A DNA stretch of 64,000 bases from CAWFFV01 sp963814985 (GCA_963814985.1 CAWFFV010000016.1:8502-72501), one strand, 5' to 3'. Counted from the first letter of the stretch, positions 26,891 to 36,343 are shown. Program-made: numbers and translations. Notes: generated by a model from the sequence alone, not told the origin.

Positions 26891-27127
26891 TTACTGTCGC
26901 TTCGGTATGGCAGTTTGTGTTGCAATCTTATGTCCAATAGAGCGTAACGTTGCTTCGACCTGCTCCATTTCTATCTGATCGCCATCATATTGTAGCGAGA
27001 CTGTCTTTGTCGGAACATCTGTGTGAACAATCGCGACTGTAGATAGACCACCTAGAGCATTGACGACTTTCTTCATGCACCCCTGGCAACCGATGTTGGG
27101 CAGAGTCAGCGTAATCTGTTCAATCAT
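26891..27127 (-). CDS. copZ: CopZ-like heavy-metal-associated copper chaperone
   Basis: A 78-residue HMA-domain protein beginning MIEQITLTLPNIGCQGCMKK. The metal motif is GCQGC (CxxC) and the ferredoxin-like pattern continues VVNALGGLSTVAIVHTD and EQVEATLRSIGH. It starts at ATG 27127; the long frame to 27268 has no support. It would carry Cu(I) in the cytoplasm. A variant of the copper-region motif lies about 190 nt upstream. Confidence 0.85.
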   Translation of the reverse strand: MIEQITLTLPNIGCQGCMKKVVNALGGLSTVAIVHTDVPTKTVSLQYDGDQIEMEQVEATLRSIGHKIATQTAIPKRQ

Positions 27128-27316
27128 AGAGCGTATCTTCTTTCTATATGCATCGATCCTTCTCGTGTCGTATTTTCTCCAGCATTGCCGAGGAGAAGTG
27201 TACCACAAGAAGAGCTTGAATGCGTTTCTACGGAATGACGAGAGAGGTTTATGGCTCTCTCTATTCACTATACCCGCAGAGTATAAGTGAGAACAGGCGA
27301 GATGCCAAGTGGGAGA

Positions 27317-27350
27317 AATCCTTATTTTTCCATACCAATCACCTTAAGGT
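27317..27350 (-). promoter_or_regulatory. copper-region motif variant, site E
   Basis: Read towards copZ: ACCTTAAGGTGATTGG, then TATGGAAAAATAAGGATTT. The core AAAATAAGGAT differs by one base from the common AAAATAGGGAT. Part of the 408-bp stretch 27128..27535 between copZ and the third DUF1326 gene. Confidence 0.35.
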
Positions 27351-27535
27351 AAAGAGAGATGAATATCAGGTGAAAAATACTGTTACAAGCCGTAGGCTGT
27401 GATCGTGCTGAGAGTATGGACAAGAATGATATTCCGGTAGGTGCAGAAGATGTTGTGTCTCAGTATCGCTCAAGTAATGTGATTTTGATTTTAATCTCTT
27501 ATTAAAATGGAAGTGAAAGGAGGAAACGATTCCTC

Positions 27536-28096
27536 ATGACGACGCAAGTACAACAACTCACCCAACTTCAAGGAACTATCTTTGCAGCACAGGCCTGTTC
27601 TTGCTCTTGTGATCCCTGCACCTGCGGAGATCACTGCCTATGCAGGGGGGCGGATGCATATATCGGTCCTCGCTGGCGGTTCATCGGTGACTCCATCGAG
27701 TCTGGGACGATAGACGGTGTTGATCTCTCACATCGCATCTTGCTCAATTTCGCTCAGACTTCCAGTGAAAAAACGAACGATTGGCAAGAGGTCATCCTGA
27801 TAGATGAGGGAGCCTCACCACAGCAAGTTGATATGCTGCTCAAGCATTTCCAGAAGCACCAGGGAAGCGAAGTAGCGCGTCCTGATCACGTGCCTGTCTC
27901 CGAAAGGGCCGTCTATCTCGTTCCAATGAGATACATGATCATTAATCGGCAGGCAATGCTCTCCGAACTCTCCGTTACTTGTATGCATGACCGTATTCGC
28001 CGGGTGCGAGGAGGAGGAGGTCCACCCGATCAAGTTGTGCTCAAGGAATGGACGTACAACGGTCACGTGGCAGTACAGAAGCAGCTCGGGCAGTAA
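27536..28096 (+). CDS. DUF1326 domain Cys-rich protein, divergent copy
   Basis: A 186-residue relative of the 26212 gene. Cys cluster ACSCSCDPCTCGDHCLC (residues 21-37), then WRFIGDSIESGTIDGVDLSH, NDWQEVILIDEGASPQQVDM and the end KEWTYNGHVAVQ. An insert GGGGPP lies near residue 165. It starts at ATG 27536 with AAAGGAGG some 13 bases upstream. Probably a soft-metal protein of the same system. Confidence 0.78.
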   Translation: MTTQVQQLTQLQGTIFAAQACSCSCDPCTCGDHCLCRGADAYIGPRWRFIGDSIESGTIDGVDLSHRILLNFAQTSSEKTNDWQEVILIDEGASPQQVDMLLKHFQKHQGSEVARPDHVPVSERAVYLVPMRYMIINRQAMLSELSVTCMHDRIRRVRGGGGPPDQVVLKEWTYNGHVAVQKQLGQ

Positions 28097-28246
28097 TATG
28101 GACTCCAGAGGAATTTTGCCGTATTTTTCTCTATTTTCTGAAGGATATTAGGCTCTCCATCCTTCCGGGTGAAAGCGGGGTGAGCTTCCCCCGCTTTTGT
28201 AGAGTTAGAGAAGAGAAATCTGGTAAACTCTACAGAGGAGGATATC

Positions 28247-28672
28247 ATGGCAAAACCACAACCCACGTATACCAAAGAATTCAAACAAGAGGCGGTAAAA
28301 CTTATAGAAACAAGTAATAAAAGCAAATCAGCGATAGCACGTGATTTTGGAATATCGGATAGTGCTTTAAGCAAATGGTGTAAAGAATTTGTGAATGCTG
28401 GTGAACAAGCATTTCCAGGTAAGGGACATCAGACAGCATTAGAAGAAGAAATACGGAGATTACAGCGTGAAAACGAGATACTCAGGCAAGAAAGGGATAT
28501 ATTAAAAAAGCGGTGCGCATCTTCGTGCAGCCCCAGCTCTGAAATACGCGTTTATTGCAGAGCATCAGCAAGAATTTCCAGTTATCCGCCTGTGCCAGGT
28601 GCTTCATGTTTCGGAAAGCGGGTATTATGCCTGGCGCAAAAGAGGACCAAGTGCAAGAAAACATGCAGATGA
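28247..28672 (+). CDS. IS3-family transposase OrfA, 3' end altered by a 1-nt loss
   Basis: The first 85 residues are standard OrfA: YTKEFKQEAVKLIETSNKSK, helix-turn-helix SAIARDFGISDSALSKW, and a leucine zipper LEEEIRRLQRENEILRQERD. After ILKK the sequence normally continues AVRIFVQPQL and stops; here the A-run is one base short (A6) so the frame runs on to 28672. GAGGAGG precedes the ATG. A slip on A AAA AAG would restore the usual end. Confidence 0.8.
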   Translation: MAKPQPTYTKEFKQEAVKLIETSNKSKSAIARDFGISDSALSKWCKEFVNAGEQAFPGKGHQTALEEEIRRLQRENEILRQERDILKKRCASSCSPSSEIRVYCRASARISSYPPVPGASCFGKRVLCLAQKRTKCKKTCR

Positions 28673-29408
28673 AGCATTAGGGAAGCGAATCGAAGATGCG
28701 TATCAGAATAATCGGCAGGTCTATGGAAGTCCACGTCTTCACGCCAAATTAAAAGAGCAGGGAGTGCATTGCGGGAGAAAACGAGTAGCCAGATTGATGC
28801 GGGAGCGCGGAATCAACGCCAAACCGAGGCGCAGAAAAATGAAAACGACGGATAGTCAGCATAACAATCCAGTCGCTCCTAATCTGCTGAAGCGTGATTT
28901 TACTGCTGATGCACCAAATACCAGATGGGTAGCCGATATTACCGGCATTGAAACGCGAGAAGGATGGCTCTATCTTGCAGCTCTCGTTGATATCTACTCT
29001 CGCTTCGTCGTCGGATGGGCAATGGGAAAAGAGCGTGATGAGCTATTGATTACAAAAGCTGCAATCATGGCATTGGAACGGCGACGACCCGGAGCTGGTC
29101 TGCTTCACCACTCGGATCGTGGCAGCCAGTACACGAGTCAAGGATACCAGAATTTGCTGAAACAGCATAGTATAGTGATCAGTACGAGTGGAAAGGGTGA
29201 TTGCTATGAAAATGCGCTTATGGAGTCTTTCTTTGGAACAGTCAAAGAGGAATGTGTTGAGCGGCAGAAATATCAAACACGAGCAGAAGCAAGGCAATCC
29301 ATTTTTGAATACCTTGAGGTGTTTTACAATCGACAACGAAAGCATTCCTCATTAGGTTATGTAAGCCCTGCTACATATGAACAGAGAAGAGGAGAAACAA
29401 ATAGCTGA
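28539..29408 (+). CDS. IS3-family transposase OrfB (DDE integrase core)
   Basis: The open frame starts near CTG 28539 (KYAFIAEHQQEFPVIRLCQV); the first ATG is at 28599. An HTH_21-like region (YGSPRLHAKLKEQGV) is followed by the rve core with catalytic D in RWVADITGI, D in LHHSDRGSQY and E in NALMESFFGTVKEE. Full length at the C-terminus (RKHSSLGYVSPATYE). Normally made as an OrfAB fusion by -1 frameshifting. Confidence 0.9.
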   Translation: MKYAFIAEHQQEFPVIRLCQVLHVSESGYYAWRKRGPSARKHADEALGKRIEDAYQNNRQVYGSPRLHAKLKEQGVHCGRKRVARLMRERGINAKPRRRKMKTTDSQHNNPVAPNLLKRDFTADAPNTRWVADITGIETREGWLYLAALVDIYSRFVVGWAMGKERDELLITKAAIMALERRRPGAGLLHHSDRGSQYTSQGYQNLLKQHSIVISTSGKGDCYENALMESFFGTVKEECVERQKYQTRAEARQSIFEYLEVFYNRQRKHSSLGYVSPATYEQRRGETNS

Positions 29409-29489
29409 AATATTTGATAACAAACAGGTTTTATGATAGAATTACGTATATACGTTATACGTTTCTATTACAAAATTTCTCAATGTTAT

Positions 29490-29517
29490 AATACGTATAA
29501 AACGTTTTATACGTATT
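29490..29517. repeat. 28-bp perfect palindrome inside the IS 3' region
   Basis: Positions 29490..29517 read the same on both strands (half: AATACGTATAAAAC). Further TACGTATA-like words occur at about 29435..29460. It lies between the OrfB stop and the right IS end, where IS3 elements usually have only a short tail, so it may be a host or regulator site carried by the element. Confidence 0.5.
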
Positions 29518-29578
29518 AACGGATTTCTCTCAGCTCAATTTCCACATTTGAGCACTCTACAAAAACGGGGCAACCTCA

Positions 29579-29789
29579 CATATCGCCGTGCGGCTTTCTG
29601 GCCTGTCCCCTTCAACCTTCCACGCTCCACCAATGTTTCCAAATCTCTATGGGCCGTTCTGTCAGAAACGCTTGTTAATTGTCTATAGATGCTATTGGTA
29701 ATAAAACCATGCTTGTGAACATAATCAAGTGCTTGCGTCAATCGGCGCTCCCGCCGAAAGGATTCAACGAGTTCACTGCAAAAAGTCTA
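29579..29789 (-). pseudogene. winged-helix C-terminal fragment cut by the IS
   Basis: In frame from about 29789: ELVESFRRERRLTQALDYVH, then GFITNSIYRQLTSVSDRTAH, RDLETLVERGRLKG and ARRYVRLP. This is the C-terminal winged-helix of ATP-binding (AlbA_2) or Fic-like regulators. A stop lies just upstream in frame and the IS end follows, so only a remnant is left. Confidence 0.5.
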
Positions 29790-29824
29790 TGTTGATACAA
29801 AAACCGATACCATCATTTCGGGGT

Positions 29825-29935
29825 AGTGCTTACTGATCTGACGAATGTGCTCGATCCCGCCAGACTGTCGATCGCGGATATCGCACAGCTCTATGCGCGT
29901 CGCTGGGACATCGAACGAGAAGTATGCCTCACGGA
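29825..29935 (+). pseudogene. IS4-type transposase fragment
   Basis: Plus-strand frame reading VLTDLTNVLDPARLSIADIA then QLYARRWDIERE matches the region around the Y-x-x-R-x-x-x-E signature of IS4-group DDE transposases. Only about 35 residues remain. The rest of 29790..30005 shows no gene. Confidence 0.55.
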
Positions 29936-30005
29936 TATTGAGATAGCGAGAGATCGGGTATATCGTGTTCCTCTGCATTCCTGAGATGTCATATCTAATA
30001 GCTCC

Positions 30006-31256
30006 TCATGAAGGCAGTTGGTCTTCCGGAAGGGTGTGTCGGCTTGACTTTACTTTGCCGACGATTTGCTCTTGAACTGCAAAGGGATCAATGTCGAGGA
30101 AGAGCTGTCCGATTAAGTTGAACGCTTCTGGTGTGGTCGGAGGGTGCAAAGCTCCGGCGAGCGCATCTCGTACGTATCGCTCAAGCGGAAACGCTTGCAT
30201 CAACATGCAAGTCCCGCACATCTGCAATGCTTTGGTAGTCACTCGTACAACCATTTCTCCGATGGTAATCTTTGCCGCCTCGTTAAGTATCCGCACATGG
30301 CCAGATGGATTGGGAACAGCTTCCGCAATAGCACGCTGGAGCATTGCGCGCGCTGCTTCAACTTCCACCACAAGTTCGGCCATCGTTCGTTGTGTCTGGG
30401 GGAACTCAGCAAGAGGACGCTCAAAACCCTGGATCGTTCGGCGTTTGATATGATCTCGTGCATACTCGATGGCAGCTTGCGCCAATCCTAAATAAGGTGC
30501 TGCCAGGATGAGAGTGGAATATGGATACATGGCGTTGGCGCGAAGAAACAATCCTATTGGACCGAAGCGATAACGCTCTGGTACGAAGCAATTCTCGATA
30601 ATCACCCGCGATGGAGCTGCCCCGCGTACTCCAATGAAACCACTGAGTGGCTCTATGGAAAGGCCTGGTAGGTCTGCTGGAAGAACAAATTGAATGATTT
30701 CTCCGGCGTGCTCACCCTGCGATATTACAGCATGAAGTTGTAAATAGCTGGCGGCTGTCGCCAGTGTACCCAGCTTTCGTCCGGTGATCCGCCACCCCCC
30801 TTCGATCGGTTCAGCCTGCGTGAAAGGCAAAAAAATGTTTGCGCCGGAGCCAGGCTCACCATAACAGTTGGCAACCAGTGCCCCTTTTTCCAAAACGTCG
30901 GTGAACACGCACTTTCGTAAAGCATCCAGCTGACGTGCCTCCTCTGTCCCATCCGGTGTTTCACACCAATCGCCCAAATACAACAGGGAGGTGTAGTGCA
31001 TCACCAGCACAAGGGCAGTCGATACGCAACCGGTTCCCAGTTCTTCGACAACACGGCAGATGACAGATAGTGATGCCCCTGCTCCCCCATACTGGACAGG
31101 CACAGCTAGAGGGAGAAGGCCCGCATTCATTACTGCTCGCACCGACTCGGCCGGGAAGGTAGACTCATGGTCCCATTGAGCAGCAAGCTGTGCCAGGGTA
31201 CCACGCCCTAACTCCTTTGCTGTGCTGATCAATTTTTGTGCATCATCTTTCTGCAT
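30006..31256 (-). CDS. acyl-CoA dehydrogenase family protein
   Basis: A 416-residue flavoprotein. The N-terminal helical domain includes LPLAVPVQYGGAGASLSVI; the mid beta domain has YGEPGSGANIFLPFTQAEP and WRITGRKLGTLATAASYLQL; the C-terminal helices include QRTMAELVVEVEAARAMLQRA and RYVRDALAGALHPPTTPEAF. The beta-domain motif fits the family, but no clear catalytic Glu near the usual place can be assigned. It starts at ATG 31256 after AAGGGAAG. It follows the PLP-decarboxylase gene on the same strand, beside NRPS genes, and may oxidise a carrier-bound or free acyl intermediate. Confidence 0.85.
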   Translation of the reverse strand: MQKDDAQKLISTAKELGRGTLAQLAAQWDHESTFPAESVRAVMNAGLLPLAVPVQYGGAGASLSVICRVVEELGTGCVSTALVLVMHYTSLLYLGDWCETPDGTEEARQLDALRKCVFTDVLEKGALVANCYGEPGSGANIFLPFTQAEPIEGGWRITGRKLGTLATAASYLQLHAVISQGEHAGEIIQFVLPADLPGLSIEPLSGFIGVRGAAPSRVIIENCFVPERYRFGPIGLFLRANAMYPYSTLILAAPYLGLAQAAIEYARDHIKRRTIQGFERPLAEFPQTQRTMAELVVEVEAARAMLQRAIAEAVPNPSGHVRILNEAAKITIGEMVVRVTTKALQMCGTCMLMQAFPLERYVRDALAGALHPPTTPEAFNLIGQLFLDIDPFAVQEQIVGKVKSSRHTLPEDQLPS

Positions 31257-31371
31257 GCCATTTCTTCCCTTCTCATTCTCTGCATCTAGTGGCAACGAAG
31301 TTATACACATGCCATCAATCATATAATAGGCTGAGCCCTGTTCACATCGGACTCTTCGTCACTTGGGAACG

Positions 31372-32637
31372 CTACCAGCACTTAGAATTCTGCTCAACCC
31401 ATGCTTCGTCAGTTTCCCGATGCCATAGCACCTCAATCTCCTCCCCATTAACGAGCAACACCTCAGGCATGCCATACATGAAACGCTGCGCTGTAGAGAA
31501 GGTGTATGCACCGACGGCTTGTATCAAGAGTAAATCTTCCTGGGGGTGCGCTGATAAAGAAGCATTCCTTTTGATCACACCAGAGTAAGAGGATAAACGA
31601 TCGCCAATGGAGACCTCTATTAGAGGAGCATCCGAGGGGAGGGCTACAGCAACCTCGAATTCCCGTTGCTCGAACGGTACGAGAAACTGTGTACCGAGGT
31701 CGACAATCCACCAGGTGTTCCCAGCCGCAGAGTTGCGAGAAATAATATGGGTTAAACCGATCGCCGCATCATCAACGAAGAAGCGACCTGGTTCAATGAT
31801 CAACTCTGCAGGCCAGGAAAGTCTTTTGAGAGCCTGGGCAAAGGCCCGGCCAAACAGGGCGGCATCCTGGCCTGCATGCAATATATCTGATCGGCCAGCT
31901 AACCCCCCTCCAATACCAAGTGCATTCACACGATATCCTGTTTCATGGTAAATGTGTTCAGCGAATGCGATGACCGAATCCAGTGTTGCAACGAGTCGTT
32001 GCGCGCTAACCTGCTTGACTTGAGTGTGGCAGTGAAATCCGTGTAGAGTGATACCTGGTAACGTTAGTGCCATACAGGCGACATCAAAAGCCGTGCCATC
32101 AGCGACATCCAACCCGAGCCGCGAACCACGCGTTAAGTATGTGGAGGTGATTCCTGCAGGATGAATGCGCAGCATAATTGAAATTTGGCGTCCGTATGTC
32201 TGTGCCGCCGCAGCAACCCGCTCCAGGTCATCACGAGTATTAATGCCCAGGTAAGCTACACCTTCGGTCACCGCTAAGCGTAACTCCTCAGCATCCATGG
32301 CGACGGCGTTCCAGGAGATCCGCTCTGGGGGGAGCCCGATTGCTCTTGCAAGACGATACTCTCGGCCTGAGCACACTTCAGCATCAATCTGCTCATCGTG
32401 CAAAACGCGTAACACACCACCGAGGTAGCATGCTTTATATGATAACATTATTCGTATTTGTTCAGCAAAGGCTAGGCGGCAGGAGCGGGCGTTGTCTCGG
32501 AGGCGAGCTGCTGAATATACCACAACGGGGGTTGGATGTTGTCTCAATAGTTGATGAACCTGTACATTCTCAATCCAAGGTTCACTATCTCGATAATGCA
32601 ATCCGCCAGGACTATCCCCGAATTGATCAAGTTGCAT
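31372..32637 (-). CDS. PLP-dependent decarboxylase, LysA/ornithine decarboxylase fold
   Basis: A 421-residue fold-type III enzyme. The PLP lysine is in IMLSYKACYLGGVLRVL near residue 68, followed by EVCSGREYRLAR, the GFHCHTQV strand, and phosphate-binding GIGGGLAGRSD. EPGRFFVDDA matches the usual EPGR. The C-terminal CESGD motif that supplies the active-site Cys is replaced by SSYSGVI, while AVGAYTFS is kept. This departs from typical diaminopimelate decarboxylases, so a pathway-specific substrate is likely. It diverges from the NRPS gene across a 455-bp regulatory region. Confidence 0.85.
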   Translation of the reverse strand: MQLDQFGDSPGGLHYRDSEPWIENVQVHQLLRQHPTPVVVYSAARLRDNARSCRLAFAEQIRIMLSYKACYLGGVLRVLHDEQIDAEVCSGREYRLARAIGLPPERISWNAVAMDAEELRLAVTEGVAYLGINTRDDLERVAAAAQTYGRQISIMLRIHPAGITSTYLTRGSRLGLDVADGTAFDVACMALTLPGITLHGFHCHTQVKQVSAQRLVATLDSVIAFAEHIYHETGYRVNALGIGGGLAGRSDILHAGQDAALFGRAFAQALKRLSWPAELIIEPGRFFVDDAAIGLTHIISRNSAAGNTWWIVDLGTQFLVPFEQREFEVAVALPSDAPLIEVSIGDRLSSYSGVIKRNASLSAHPQEDLLLIQAVGAYTFSTAQRFMYGMPEVLLVNGEEIEVLWHRETDEAWVEQNSKCW

Positions 32638-32731
32638 GCCTTCACCTGTATGCTAAATAAGTTGACAAAACTGCCAGCGTAATTTATGTATATTTTACAC
32701 TATAACTCACCCACGTATTCCTGTCAAGAAA

Positions 32732-32781
32732 TTTTCACATTAAAAACAATATAATTTTTTATATTGTTTTTAATGTGAAAA
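32732..32781. promoter_or_regulatory. perfect 23-bp inverted repeat, 4-nt spacer, in divergent promoter region
   Basis: Arms 32732..32754 and 32759..32781 are exact reverse complements (outer TTTTCACATT, inner ATATAA) around TTTT. It lies 95 nt before the decarboxylase start and 311 nt before the NRPS. The AT-rich symmetric site suggests a major operator or a bidirectional terminator shielding both genes. A -10-like TATAAT (32977..32982) lies 110 nt before the NRPS. Confidence 0.55.
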
Positions 32782-32997
32782 ATATCTATGTGCATTAAAT
32801 ATAATAATATGCTGTTTAATCTCATTTTGCCACATTACTCACAACTTTGCGGCTGGACTCTTTCATTGCTATGATGTCGAGGATCCTGTCACCTGTCTGG
32901 CGGTGCTCGAAACTCAACTTCTCACCTTAAAGTTTGCCATTCAGCGTTTTTTCTCCGTAAACTGCGGAATGGAGGGTATAATGCTAATAGCAAATTG

Positions 32998-33066
32998 ATA
33001 AATGCGTATGAGTCAGAGCAACTCTCAGGCAAAGAAGCTAGCAAGAACTTAAAGAGTAATTCATAG
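32998..33066 (+). pseudogene. fossil C-terminal tail of an NRPS module
   Basis: In frame: INAYESEQLSGKEASK then NLKSNS and stop at 33066. The intact A-T protein at 40844..42812 ends ELEQLSDEEARRDLKSNS. The match in sequence and stop position shows that an NRPS with the same docking tail once ended 26 nt before the C-A-T gene. Confidence 0.6.
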
Positions 33067-33092
33067 GATGGATATAAAGGAGAAGCGCCTCT

Positions 33093-36000
33093 ATGAGTGA
33101 TATCACCAATCGCATCGCCAACTTGTCTCCGGACAAACTGCGTCTTCTACAGAAGAAGCTCAACAAACTGGAAAAAGCAGAAGCCTTTCCTCCTTTGAAG
33201 AGACAAGAATGGTCTGTGGAGGCTTGTCCGCTCTCGTATGCGCAGCAACGCTTGTGGGTGTTTGAGCAGTTGCATCCAGGTAGCTCTACCTATAATGTTC
33301 CGCTGGCATTGCGCTTGCAAGGTCCCCTGGCTCTGCACGCTCTGCTTCTGAGCCTGCAGAGCATCTTTGTGCGGCATGAGAGCCTGCGCACGGTGTTCGA
33401 CTCTCAGCAGGGACACCCCATCCAGCTTGTGCGTCCCTTCGCGCATCTGCCCTTAGAGTCCATTGATCTGCAAGCTCTGTCCCCTGAGCATCGCGAAGCC
33501 GAGATGCGCCGCCTCATGCACTTGCAAGCCCATCGCCCCTTTGACCTGAGCCAGGGACCGCTGATCCGGGTCTGGCTCTTTTCCCTGGCTCAGCAGGAGC
33601 ATGCGCTGCTGATCAGCATGCATCACCTCATTACTGATGGCTGGTCGGCCAGGCTGCTGCTGCGGGAACTGGTCCAATGCTATGAAGCCACGATCCAGGG
33701 GCAGCCAGCGCCATTAGCCCCCTTGCCTATTCAGTATCGCGATTTTGCCCTCTGGCAACGGCAGTGGATGTCCGAAGCGGTGCTCCAGCCCCACCTGAAC
33801 TACTGGATTGGGCACTTGCAGGGAGTCCCAGCCGTGCTGGACTTGCCCACTGATCATCCCCGCCCGGCCGAGCAAATCTATGAGGGAGCCAGCGCCTACT
33901 TCGAGCTGTCAGCCCAGATGACCCAGGCGCTCAACGAGCTGAGTCGCTGCCAGCAGGTCACGCTCTTTATGACGCTGCTGGCAGCGGTGCAGGTGCTGCT
34001 GCTGCGCTATAGCGGGCAGGAGGATCTGGTGATCGGCACCCCAGTGGCCAACCGCACGCAGAGGCAGGTGGAACCGCTGCTTGGCTTTTTTGTCAACACG
34101 CTGGCGCTGCACACCAACCTGTCGGGCAACCCGCGCTTTGTGGAGCTGCTGGCGCGTGTACGCGAGGTCACCTTGGAGGCCTATAAGCATCAAGAGGTAC
34201 CGTTTGAGCGGGTAGTGGAAGAGTTGCGACCACAGCGGGACCGTAGCTATAATCCGCTCTTCCAGGTGCTCTTTGTGTTACAAACGGTACCAATGAAAAA
34301 TCTGGCCTGTTCGCAGCTGCGCATGAGCGAAGTCGAGCTGTACCTGGAGACGTCCAGGTTTGATCTCACCATAGAGTTTCAGGAGCAGGGTTCGGGACTC
34401 AGAGGACGAATTGAGTACAACACGGCGCTCTTTGAGGCAGCAACCATCCAGCGGATGATCGGACATGTGCAGCAGGTGCTCTCAGGGGTTGTAGCACAGC
34501 CGGAGGACCGGGTGAGTGATATTTCGCTGCTTACACCGAGCGAGCGGCATCAACTGCTGGTCAGTTGGAATGCTACCCAGCAGGGCTTTCCTCAGTATCC
34601 GTGTATCCAGCACCTCTTCGAGCAACAAGTCGAACGTGCACCACAGGCTGTGGCTCTCCGCTTTGGAGATCAATCTCTAACCTACCAGGAACTGAACCAG
34701 CAGGCGAACCGTCTGGCACACTATCTCCAGCAGCTAGGAGTGGGGCCTGAAGCACTGGTCGGAATCTGTCTCGAACGCTCTCTCGATCTCATTGTAGCCC
34801 TACTGGCTGTCCTCAAGGCTGGTGGGGCCTATCTCCCTCTTGATCCCACTTATCCACAGGAGCGGCTGGCCTTTATGCTCCAGGACAGCCAGGCTGCTAT
34901 CTTACTCACTCCACTCGAGCGTATATGCCTCACTTATCCGGGAAGTCAATGCAAAGAGTATGCCTGGATCAAGAGCGAGAGCGCCTGGAAACACAACCAA
35001 CCCATAATCCCACGAGCGTTGTGCTCCCTCAGAATTTGGCATATGTGATTTATACTTCTGGCTCGACAGGCAGATCAAAAGGGGTCCAGATCTCTCACGG
35101 TAGCCTGCTCAATCTGGTGTCCTGGCATCAGCAAGTATTTAACGTGACGGCTGCGGACCGGGCGACACAACTGACCAGTCCGTCCTTCGATGCTACGGGC
35201 TGGGAGTTGTGGCCCTATCTCACACTGGGAGCCAGTGTGTATCTGCCTGATGAGAACACACGCAAAATGCCTGCTTTGCTATGCGATTGGCTGGGAAGTC
35301 AGGGGATTACCATGACGTTTCTCCCAACAGCACTGGCTGAAAGCATGATGGCCCTGGAATGGCCGTCAACAACAGCCCTGCGCTACATGCTGACCGGGGC
35401 AGACAAACTGCAGTTGTATCCGTCACCTTCCCAGCCTTTTGCGCTAGTCAATAATTATGGACCAACGGAGGCGACCGTTGTCGCTACCTCTGGACTGGTT
35501 GTGTCGATGGAGCATCCTGAGAGAGCTCCGTCGATTGGTCGCCCTATTGGAAATACCGAGGCCTATGTCCTGGATGCCTTCCTGCAACCCGTACCTGTTG
35601 GGATTGCGGGGGAACTCTATGTAGGGGGTGCAGGTCTGGCACGTGGTTATCTGAACCGACCTGAGCTGACAGCAGAGAAATTCATTCCACATCCTTTCAG
35701 TTCCCTCCCGGGAACCCGGCTCTACAAAACAGGCGATCTCGTGCGCTATCTTGCAAATGGCAATCTGGAATTTCTTGGTCGCAACGATCAGCAAGTCAAA
35801 ATCCGAGGCTTTCGGATCGAGGCAGGGGAGATAGAAGGAGCCTTAGCTGAGCATCCAGCCATAAGTGAGCAGGTGGTACTGCTGCGAGAGGACGAGCCAG
35901 GAGACAAGCGACTGGTGGCCTATGTGGTGCCGAGCGAGCGGGGAGCCATTGCAGTCAGTGAACTCCGAGCCTTTTTGAGGAAGCAACTCCCCTCCTATAT

Positions 36001-36343
36001 GGTTCCCAGCGCGATTGTTCAGGTAGAGGCCTTTCCCCGTACCCCCAATGGCAAATTAGATCGTCGCGCCTTGCCGAAGCCAGGGCAAGAGCCAGATGAG
36101 CAGGAGATCGCCGCACCGCACTCAGAACTGGAGAAGAAAGTCGCAGCGATTTTGGCTGAAGTGCTAGGGGTTGAGAGGATTGGGATCCATGATAACTTCT
36201 TCGAGCTAGGAGGCCATTCGTTGCAAGTAGCGCAGGTCATGCTTCGCATCCGCGATGTTTTCCAGGTAGAGTTGTCGCCACTGAGTTTCTTTGACACATC
36301 CACAGCGGCAGGGTTGGCCGAGGCTATTAAAGAACTGCAATAG
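33093..36343 (+). CDS. NRPS module C-A-T (A domain code reads leucine), frameshifted
   Basis: Reads in two frames (33093..35048 and 34925..36343) that join near 34912 with one missing base. The order is: N-terminal docking-like helix (NRIANLSPDKLRLLQKKL), condensation domain with active site MHHLITDGW, adenylation domain (YTSGSTGRSKG, NNYGPTEAT, YKTGDLVRY, PNGKLDRRALP), and carrier domain with FFELGGHSLQ (Ser is the phosphopantetheine site). The eight Stachelhaus positions I can extract plus the last two give DAWFLGNVVK, the published Leu code. No thioesterase or reductase. AAAGGAG precedes the ATG. Likely accepts an amino acid from the A-T protein at 40844. Confidence 0.88.

Larger units (their letters stand above)
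28181..29578 (+). mobile_element. IS3-family insertion sequence, about 1.4 kb
   Basis: It has two overlapping transposase genes and imperfect terminal inverted repeats: left TGAGCTTCCCCCGCTTTTGT, right (reversed) TGAGGTTGCCCCGTTTTTGT, each followed by AGAGT. No clear target duplication is seen at these ends. It cuts a winged-helix gene fragment on its right. Its left end gave rise to the MITE at 4288. Confidence 0.8.

Noticed and set aside
28178..29581. Target-site duplication of the complete IS3 element
   Set aside because: Bases flanking the proposed ends (ggg and cat) do not match; either the ends are a few bases off or the right flank is rearranged.
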